64,000 nucleotides of DNA from Owenia fusiformis (lineage: Eukaryota; Annelida; Polychaeta; Sabellida; Oweniidae): NCBI GenBank assembly GCA_903813345.2, contig CAIIXF020000002.1, positions 10,808,150 through 10,872,149 of the forward strand, given 5' to 3'. The position numbers and the translations under genes were made by a program. The notes under the pieces were generated by a model that made no database searches, was not told the DNA's origin, and saw nothing but the letters and a program-made list of their open reading frames with translations. Shown one piece after another: positions 55,980 to 64,000 of this stretch. Position 1 is the first letter of the stretch; every line of letters starts with the position of its first letter.

Positions 55980-57138
55980 TTCGACTCCAACTAGGTGCTC
56001 CGTTGTAGCAGCTAATGAACGATTTAATCCATTTTTCATTCCACACATTTTTCGATCAAGCAAATTGAATTGGTGCAGCTTGTTCTCCATGGAGGGCCAT
56101 ACCACAGCCAAAGCTTTCTATCCATTCTGTAATATAGTCCTCCAAAAAATGTTGTTTGGGAATAACACATACTTTGGGATAGTTCTTTCTGAAAACAGTC
56201 ATTGATGTTAAATTGAATTTCGGGAATCATTCCTTTGCCTATTGAATTATCTGACGATACTTTACTGTGAATAGTATTGAACAGATTGTTTATTTCTTTA
56301 AACTTTCTGACCACTTTTGTTGCAGATTTTATGCACTTTTTGCACATGACAGTCCTTTGGTTTGTTTTTTGGTTTTTGATATAATTGCATCTGTTACATG
56401 AGGTTTTAGATACTTATGACAATGGTTGCCAACAAAACTCTTGCCATGATACTTTGGTCTATACATTTGGTGTTTCTTTAAGGTTGAGTCAATTGAATAA
56501 GTGATGGGGCCTGATTCAGTGTCAAGAACAGTCTTGCTGTTTAAATCTTCTAATTTTTCACTCAAATATTTTTATCAGACAAATTGGTGGTTCCCATTAT
56601 CTTCTTTCCAAGTTCTTCCTGCTTTTTTATTATGTTAGATATGAATTCCCCATTAACAGTGTTATCAGTTTATGAAATTATAGCATCATGATCTGCAAGC
56701 TCTGCAGCAATGAACTTATCAATAGCATGGCTTTTCGATAGGAGGACGTCATGGTGTTGTTTTACTACACCAAGAACAATCTGTATAGTATGGAGGACAC
56801 ATCCGTTCAATGGGTATATCATAAATAGGTTTATTAATTACATTTTTGTATATTTTGGCATTCTTTGATCAGCTTTTGCCCTTTATCAAAAAATCCTGGT
56901 GATGTTTTTTAATGTTGGATAGTGTTCTTTTACGAATCTTACCTCGCACAAGTAAAGGTATCTGCAAGTCAGTGGAGGAGATTTCACACCAAAAGCATGG
57001 GTGGGCTCCATTCGCAATTTTGACCCAAGTCTCATCTTTTGGGATGCACGTGTTGCTCGAGTTGAGTAAATTATTTGTCATCATTTTTTTACTTATTCTG
57101 GTAGTTATTGTATTTGTCAGATTTTGAACAAATACCAT
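55980..57138 (-). pseudogene. Gene B: decayed transposase-like protein
   Basis: Minus-strand fragments in several frames read, in order: KDETWVKIANGAHPCFWCEI (CxxC), RTLSNIKKHHQDFL, KPIYDIPIERMCPPILHTIQ, KYHGKSFVGNHCHKYLK, FKEINNLFNTIHSKVS, GCGMALHGEQAAPIQF. The blocks CxxC, IPI(E/D)R..P.LH, GxSF(V/I)GNHxHK and GEQ.A recur in a family of uncharacterised, high-copy invertebrate proteins that I believe are transposase-like. Gene B shares a plan with gene A (CxxC after a conserved block, then IPIER, then a GxxxE motif), but the wording differs, so they are cousins at most. There are at least four frame changes. Confidence 0.45.
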
Positions 57139-57414
57139 TGGTTTACTTGATCAAATCATTCCTCTCTTGGAATGTGGAGCCTTTTTATCTTTGCTGTAAA
57201 ACTTAACCATTTCCCCTTTCAAACTTTTTCCAATCAGATTGTCTCTCATTTTTGTTTCACTTGCTTTTTTGAGTATTTCACACCAACCTTTCTTAAATAT
57301 ATTTTTATAGTGTTCATTTGATACCAAGATAATTTAGCAGAAGATTTGAGGAATAAACAGTATTTGTTTGGAAGCTTTGATGTTGCAAACCCCAAATGTT
57401 AAGTTTAGTTTATA

Positions 57415-57840
57415 TATAGTTTATTATAGTGTCACAGGTTCATACATATACAATAAAATACAATACTAAAATACATTAATAAAAAACCTCTAGCCGATGC
57501 CGGCTTATGATACACTTATATGAATACATAAATAGCATCAATATTACAATGTTATTGCAAACGTTCCAGATTAAATGCCCTCTTTTGAAACATTTTATAT
57601 ATTGGAAGCAATTTACCTTTGACTAGATTAACATGTCATTATAGAGTGGAGTGTAATATTATCAACACTAAAATTATCGAATGAATCTCTTAAATATGAA
57701 AATAGGTCATTTCTGATATCTATATAATGTGTACAGTCTAACAGAAAATGTTTTACATCTTCTACTTGGTCACTATCACATAAAATACATTTTCCGTCTT
57801 CTACATTTTGAATGTGCTTTAAATTCCTTCATCATTTGAG
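57415..57840 (-). mobile_element. LINE 3' end (zinc knuckle and 3' UTR)
   Basis: The minus strand gives NVEDGKCILCDSDQVEDVKH, then FLLDC: the C-terminal CCHC knuckle of a non-LTR retrotransposon (C-x2-C-x9-H-x4-C). ~60 further residues lead to a stop near 57630, then a 3' UTR with AATAAA near 57420-57435. It is strongly 5'-truncated. It lies between gene B's core and the putative N-terminal segment at 58.2-58.6 kb and on the same strand. Confidence 0.65.
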
Positions 57841-58185
57841 CATTTAATGATTGTTAATTTTTTATCTATACCAGAGGCAATATGTCGCACTTTGTTAATG
57901 AGTTTTGTTCTTTTTCTTTTAGTAGGGGTTCTAGCTTCTGAATTTGGTGTTTGTACCTTTGTGATTTTAATGAAGATAAGGGACTATAATAATACAAATG
58001 GCTCTGTTGTAAATTTTGCAAGGGAATAAATGGCACACTTCACAATACTTGAAGAATCTAATATGAATAATTTGCTTTTAACATTTATGGTGGATGATTA
58101 GTATCTACAGCTTTAAAATCTACAATTTAAAATGATACTTGAATTACATGCTTCAACTTAATGCACCTCTTGATTAGCTACAGCC

Positions 58186-58640
58186 TTATAACAAAAATTT
58201 AAAATAATTTTTAAAACTTGAATTAATTACCCTTCCTCTTGTTTTACACCTGAGAATTTCATCATCAGTATGATGCAGCGATCTCCCAACTAATGATGTA
58301 AGTAGCTTCTCTATATTTGAGAGTTCTTCTGTTTTTGGTTTTAATAAAATATCATTGATTGTTGTTTCAGATGTCTTAAACTTTCCAGGAATGATTTGTG
58401 TAAAAGTGTCTGATTTTTTTGGGTGTGCTTTGTTAAAAAGTTCATTCCATTTCTGTTGTATCAGCATCATTATCAATTCTTTGTTTTTTATTTGGGGTCT
58501 GATTGATTGAAGATATGTCTGATATGGATACCTCACTGCTAGTTGAAGAATCATACTCGGATTCTGTATTTGAAGAATGCAGTTACAAATTTGTAGAATT
58601 GTCAAAACTTCCGGACAATGATATGAGTGATGATGATGGA
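58186..58640 (-). pseudogene. Possible N-terminal part of gene B
   Basis: The minus strand reads an acidic/Ser-rich tract (NTESEYDSSTSSEVSISDIS) with a basic NKKQR motif, then after a frameshift near 58440 a helical segment (NELFNKAHPKKSDTF, NIEKLLTSLVGRSLHHTDDE, CKTRGR). A disordered acidic start with a nuclear signal is common in transposases and transcription factors. Its link to gene B rests on strand and proximity. Confidence 0.35.
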
Positions 58641-59711
58641 ATCAAATCATCTGAAATGATAGTTAAAGATGGAAAATTGGTAAAGAGGAAATCTGATTGT
58701 GATGTTACTTGTTATTTTTTTCTTTTGCGCCTATTTCCCATACTGAAAATCATGTAAGGCACAAATATTACAGCTTGTTAGCACCATGCATATCTGATTA
58801 AATTGTAATAACACCTCTCATCAAACATGCATTGTTCCAGGTTGGGATGACTATCAAAAAATGTTCCCTTCCCTTTGTGCTATGGATGTGACTCCTTGAG
58901 CAGAGGATACAGTACTTTCCTCTACCAAAGAAAGGTCCACTCTCCAATTACAGTTCACCCAATTTCATACCTCAGTAGAAATTCTCTATAGCTAATTTTG
59001 GTTTACTAAAGGGCTAATATGGCTCTGCGACCGACCACTGCAGTGTCTTAAGACACCCTATAATCTAGCCATCATGTCTGTTTGGTAAGTGGTAGTTGGT
59101 GTCTAATGTAAGTCTGGCTAATGTGAAATCCAAACTCACTTCCTTAAACCAATAATATGTACCATATTACAAAATATTATGACCATAGATTGACCTTTAT
59201 AAGCCTGAGTCTTATTACAGCATAAGGAACTAGTCTGCCATTATTAATTTAAGGTATGTGACATAGCCGAAACTTTACCACTAGTGTGATCAATTACACA
59301 CCAGTGTAGTCATAATACAGTGTATAGAAATACACTTGCTTGCTAACCAAAGACCTGTCCTACTTGACCCGGTCAAGTTAGTGTAATATGTAACTAATGT
59401 GAGGCCAACACTCACTCCTTAAACAGATAAAATGATTGTTATTATACTTTAGAACTTTCAATATATTAACGTATACCATTGTTGCCTTTGATGTATGCTC
59501 AAATGAGTATTTGAACCTTTATCTGTTTAATGTCTGTTGAATGTCATTAAATGAACAAATATGTGACTCTTGCACAAAAAACGATGTCAAAATTGACTAA
59601 ATTTTCATTCAGATATTGTATTTTTGCTGGTTCAGACCTTAAGCCATTAATATTTATAGTTAAAATAGAGTTGCTCATAAAATGAGTCAAAATTCACCAG
59701 GCAGGCTCACT
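58641..59711. other. No recognised gene
   Basis: No coding or RNA features seen. Two phrases recur loosely, TGGCTAATGTGAAATCC-like (59110) and TAATGTGAGGCCAACACTCA (59395), suggesting a diverged ~290 bp duplication. Confidence 0.4.
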
Positions 59712-60720
59712 TCTTTTGCTTTTTGTTGTTTGAAGCCTCCTCAGAATCACTACCTTCAGGTCTGTTTTTCAGACAAAAGGTTGGGTCTACTTCCATATCT
59801 TTCACTTAAGACATAAGTGAGACATTGGTAAAATCTCCTTGACCTCCTTGTCAAGATATATATAAAATGGTTCGATTGGGTATCAGATCACTAGATGATC
59901 CTGAGATTTTGCCTGACCATCAGGCGATATATTCTGACTAGATACCACCTGACTAGCAGGTGGGGATTCATCACTGATGTTTGCCTGGCCAGCAGGCGGG
60001 GTAGAGTCACTATTGTAGATATCCTTGGGATTTGCGGATGAAGTAGTTGTAGATGCCCCCTGACCAGCAGGGGGGTTATGACTAGAAGTAGAGGAAGTAG
60101 AAGTTTGTCAGTAGCCTTTCTCTAATAGTAGACATAGCTCTAGCTCTCGAAGCGTATGTAAGGCAACAAATGTGTTGACCATTGTGCTCCTCCGTAAGTT
60201 CTTTGAGGGTTTGACATTTTTTACAAAACTTGGGACAGTTACATCCTTTGTGGGTGTCTGAATTAGGATCGCTGCAGCGCCTGCACTGTTGTATCATGTT
60301 AAGGTATTGCGCGTTAAAATTAATAAAAACACGACCGTTGTGGTAAATGTTATGGTACTGCGGAACCACTGAAATATCTACCTCTTTGTCCATTCTTATT
60401 GTTAAAATACGAACCCCTACAAGTGCATGGGACCAGGGGTCATCTCTATGTCAAAGTCCCATAACGCTTAGAGGAGTCCCAAATTCCAGAAAATTATCTT
60501 TCAAAGACTCTCCTGGAATGTCAATTGGGAGACCATAGATAAAAATCATGTGCAAGTCTTTCACAAAATTGATACATACTTCGTCGCCTTCTGATGTACT
60601 CCAAGGTTGTTTGGTGCATTCTTTTCGCTCAGTTTCCGAACGAAATTTAATGACACACTTGTTTTGGGTAGGTTCCCTAATAATGGCCCTCACGAGCGTG
60701 TGACGCCATCCTTTTTCAAT
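59712..60720 (-). pseudogene. LINE ORF1 (RRM-like, zinc knuckle, PPAGQ repeats)
   Basis: The minus strand reads GWRHTLVRAIIREPTQNKC, then an RRM-like core (IFIYGLPIDIPGES), RVFINFNAQY, a Cys/His cluster (CRRCSDPN, CNCPKFCKKC, H..HICC) as in LINE ORF1 proteins. A frame change near 60105 leads to a C-terminal tail with PPAGQ at two places and the variants PPASQ and SPDGQ, then a basic end (NNKKQKK). ORF1 proteins coat the LINE RNA. At least two stops or frameshifts are present. No ORF2 follows in 57.8-59.7 kb. Its 5' edge at ~60880 cuts a hAT fragment. Confidence 0.55.
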
Positions 60721-60856
60721 AAATATCTTCGATAAACATCATTTGAATGATCTGATGTCATTATTTTGCACATTTGCTCTGACTTTGTCTAGTTTAAGTT
60801 GCTAATTTGAAATATTAACATTTCCAAAATTTCAGCCATCTTGGTTCACGTTTTGT

Positions 60857-61402
60857 TCATGAGATCTCGCGAGATCGTCCTGGTGGGTGCTGTTTCGCTA
60901 GTGAAATCCAAGCGTCAGTAGTGATGGCAATTCCTTCACATTGAACCAATAATGTCAAGGTTTCTGCTTTTGCAGTATGGTATTTTTTATCTAGATACTT
61001 TGAAAGAGTTGTACCGCTGGGAGCCTTATATTTGGGTTTAAGTTGCCTCAGGAAATACCGGAAGCCCTCCCCCTCCATTAACAACAGTGGATGCATGTCC
61101 ACTGCACACATGATGGCAGCAGCCGGATGGAGTTCCATGCGTTTCTCATTGGATATTGGTTCTGAACTTTTTTATGTCAAATAGCGACATCAGTTTCAAT
61201 TTGGAACCAGGAGGATTTGAATTTTTTGATTTATCAGCACTGAGGTTGAGATGGTGCATGGAGTTTAAGTGGGTTCTCATCCCTCTAGTACTCCTTGATA
61301 TTTAATGCATGACTTGCATAGCTTGCAAGTCACGCTCACCAAGTTTTTGTTCCAGGAAAAATATTCCCAAACAACTGACACTGACCTTGCCTGATCAGCC
61401 AT
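60857..61402 (-). pseudogene. hAT transposase N-terminal fragment with BED finger
   Basis: An ATG at 61402 starts MADQARSVSVVWEYFSW, then CKLCKSCIKYQG and, after a frameshift near 61300, a LNSMHHLNL His pair: a BED zinc finger. A second frameshift near 61150 leads to IMCAVDMHPLLLMEGEGF, PKYKAPSGTTLSKYLD and IAITTDAWIS, the hallmark opening of hAT catalytic domains (first Asp in TTDAW). The match stops at ~60885, where the LINE ORF1 sequence begins. The remaining core and the dimerisation domain are not found nearby. It is a decayed DNA transposon or ZBED-like gene. Confidence 0.75.
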
Positions 61403-64000
61403 TTTGGTTCTAGGGTTAGAGGCACCACCTGGTGAGTGGAACTACCAGTAGAAAATTGGAAATGTTTTTCAGTTTTTATTTTAATTTGAGGAATGATTAC
61501 GTAAACTATCTGGCTGTAGGTGTCTTATTTCAAAGCAGGAATTATTGATAAACAGGTAAGACATTGATAAATCACGGCCATAAACTGCGTTTTGTGTGAA
61601 AAGGGAGTAAATCCATCACAAAAATCTATCGAATGTACGAATTTGCAAACGTGAACCAAAAAACCACTTTTGTGTCATATTTTTTCCTTTTTTAGAGTTT
61701 TACCTGTTTTGTTATTCCCCCACTTTGCGGCACTGCTTGGAGCTAGGCCTAACTTGGGGCTCCGTAAGCTAATTGCTTTTAATTATTTATGACAAATAAA
61801 ATGCTACAAAACAATTCATTTGATAATGAGATCAATTTAATAATGAGTCAAAATCAAAAACATTACTGAGAAAATGACGTTACCTTTTAGCCTATCAAGG
61901 AGATAATCAAGTCATGTTGGTGTTTGATTTTTACATGGGTCAATTTTTGTTTCTTGGCAGAGACTAGTTTCTTATTTGTCACTGGACCTAATGCAGTTAG
62001 TGCTTCCCAATGCATGTCCCAATGCAATTTTTGCTGTGGTAATACTGTGTTTTCCTTTGCCAGTTTTCCATTCTCATTCCTGGGATGTACATGAGGGATA
62101 GGTGTCGCCAGATCGCCAACAATAATCTACCATAAAAAACGTGGCAATAATGTGTATGCAACTCTATTCTAGGCCAGCATAGCAGGTCCAATAAGCCAGG
62201 TACACTGTTCCATCTTTTTTTTTATTATTCACTAAGGCCGATACCTTGTATGGAATGTTATTTATACATGCAGATGACTTACATCTAGCAGATAAAATGC
62301 ATATAGAACTCTCTTCAACAATCCTGTCTTTATAATTATTTAGTAAAATGTTTCTGCAAATTGTTCATCTTCATATTTTCACAAATACTCTTTAATGTAT
62401 TCAGGTTGCCATGGTTTCATTCCATTATCACTCTCATTGATCAAATTTCGACATGCTTAAAATTAGGGATGTAAATGACCTGGAATTGTTTGTCCATTTA
62501 TATGAAGAAGGTTTTTGTAGTCTAAAATAATTTGTTTTTTTCCACTTATTTCTTGTCTGGAAGGTCAGGTATCTCAAATTCCCATGCTGAAAATGCTCTG
62601 GCTGCAAGTGTCTTTATTCCCATTCACTTTTAAACCTTGCCTCTAAGGATCACTCTCAAAGCCTCATTAGACATCATTAAAAATGTTTTCTCTGCAGACA
62701 TTTTTATTAATAAAAACTAAATGTGAAAACAATTGGAGTAGTCTTGTGACCCATATAAGCAGAGGGAATGTTGCCATTCTCAATGGCATATTTTACTATC
62801 ACGGCCTTGCCCTCATCAGTCAATATCTTGTACTACCCCTTGTCCTGACTTAAAAATTTAACTTGGATTTGAAATATTGTGTATGTTTACAAAGCCTGGG
62901 GATCTATTAGTCTATCCCGTTAGATGTCCTTCCCAAACCAATTCAAAATACCCAGTTTTTTAAAATTAATTTCATTGATATACTAGTGCTATAAATATTC
63001 TAATACCCTAGTCTTTTCTTCTCTAGATCTACTTAAAATTTTAACAGCACCATCCATTTTTCTTATACCAATACTAAAAACCCGAAGTTCTGAAGTGCAC
63101 CAAACAAAATAGATGAAAGTCATATTCCATGGGATTTTGTCTAATTTGGTTGATTTTTTTCATATGCAGTGACTTGCAAAGTGTGACAACCTTTTTCAAA
63201 GTTCCGGCTACAGTATAAAGATGCACATCAGGATGTTCTTCGATATAAACAAGATTATGTTCTTGACCACTCTTGATTTTTGACTAAGTATGAAAGAGGG
63301 GCATTCCGAAACTGACTGTACAATCTTAACTATCCAGACTAATCAAAAATTTCAAACTGCTGCCTTCCACTGGTCAGCTGTTACGGCACCATTTCCCATT
63401 TCTTAGCAGGGCAATATTGATAGTGTCACGTATTGATAAACAATTGGCCAAGCCCAGTTGTGCCACATGAAATTGCCACAAGACTTACAAATATTTCCAC
63501 TTACATATATTTCCAGTAGATATTTTAACATAAGGTTTCATCACTTGCTCCACATTGTCATCAAGTCTTTTATTACTGGCGTACAAGGTGAATGAGGCAA
63601 TGTTTTGAGATAAAGATCTGTTCACTTGTTGTGTTGGGAGCATAATACCCTGTTGCAGAGGGAAAGCTGGCATAATTTGAGTGATTGTTCTCCCTGTCCT
63701 AAACCTTGCACAAGGGATTGGGCTTGCATCATTAGTGGAATTATAAATTAAGTTTCAGATGGTGCCTGAACCATTAAAGGCTGGCTCTGGAATAAAGTTT
63801 GGGTCACATGAAGAAGGCAGATAACTTTAAGATAAGATAACAGCTGTACTTGTATGTCAACATGGCATGGAATCACACATTGTTCATTTGAAATGTCTTC
63901 TATCAATGGTTCCCTCTTCTTTTTGTGGATGGTGTCCACACAGTTGCTTTTGATTTAATGTACCATATCTCAGTCCTTGAAAAATACTTAAGAAATTAAT
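61403..64000. other. No confidently recognised gene
   Basis: Mostly AT-rich and unassigned. Short minus-strand stretches look coding-like but match nothing I know: near 63180-63280 (YIEEHPDVHLYTVAGTLKKV) and 63485-63700 (SLSQNIASFTLYASNKRLDD, ending at a GTAAGT near 63505). They could be exons of a mobile gene running off the window. Confidence 0.35.

Noticed and set aside
58503-58757. Plus-strand acidic 84-codon frame
   Set aside because: Antisense of the gene B N-terminal candidate; it is acidic on both strands because of Ser/Asp codon symmetry. I preferred the minus strand for its basic motif and position, but this is not certain.
1-64000. CRISPR arrays, bacterial operons, integrons
   Set aside because: No regularly spaced short repeats or prokaryotic gene organisation; introns and metazoan transposons indicate a eukaryotic nuclear genome.

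Overview
The window looks like repeat-saturated nuclear DNA of a marine invertebrate. A lophotrochozoan such as a mollusc is my best guess; amphioxus or another deuterostome is not excluded. It is AT-rich. GT-AG introns break several reading frames, and at least fifteen transposable elements or fragments are present from most metazoan classes. No bacterial features, CRISPR arrays or operons were seen. Only one stretch resembles an ordinary host gene: a filamin-type Ig exon at 53.4 kb.

Layout: 0.4-0.6 kb, a 5'-truncated U2 snRNA copy; 0.6-2.2 kb, a TA-flanked foldback element that can fold as a three-armed cloverleaf; 3.6-17 kb, a three-deep nest in which a Tx1-like LINE is split by an 11.3 kb gag-bearing, pol-less LTR retrotransposon with 2.6 kb LTRs, whose 5' LTR was later hit by another LINE; 17.6 and 30.5 kb, two copies of a TTAA-flanked palindromic MITE; 21.0-30.2 kb, a decayed DDE-transposase-like gene (gene A) interrupted by a young Ty3/gypsy element; 32.2-36 kb, a (CCGT)n dispersed repeat and a Ty3/gypsy remnant with an extra C2H2 zinc-finger ORF; 36.1-37.0 kb, the 5' end of a LINE carrying a 2A-like ribosome-skipping motif; 37.0-37.7 kb, a THAP pseudogene; 38.5-40.6 kb, a long-TIR element with a third TIR copy; 41-44 kb, DIRS-like fossils; 45.5-47.1 kb, a RAG1-N-terminus-like (N-RAG) zinc gene split by a 908 bp TIR element; 47.2-49.2 kb, an apparently intact mariner with a spliceosomal intron; 49.4-50.0 kb, an exact 323 bp tandem duplication; 53.4-54.1 kb, the filamin exon and a tandem duplication of its 3' splice-donor end; 56-58.6 kb, a second transposase-like gene (gene B) with a LINE tail beside it; 59.7-61.4 kb, a LINE ORF1 lying against a hAT/BED fragment.

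The most unusual content is the group of RAG1-flavoured sequences. Gene A has, in order, WSCDG, a GGDMKFL block, a CxxC pair, an LLLR helix and a GQGVEK block, an order I read as resembling the RAG1/Transib catalytic core. The N-RAG gene has the CRLCG...HPNKLCQRC arrangement of the RAG1 N-terminus. The element inserted in it has CAC termini and a 5 bp target duplication, as Transib/RAG elements do. They are separate loci here, and the RAG1 link is inference from motif order and needs profile searches. The mariner is the best candidate for a live element. Coordinates of TIRs, LTRs and target duplications were read by eye.
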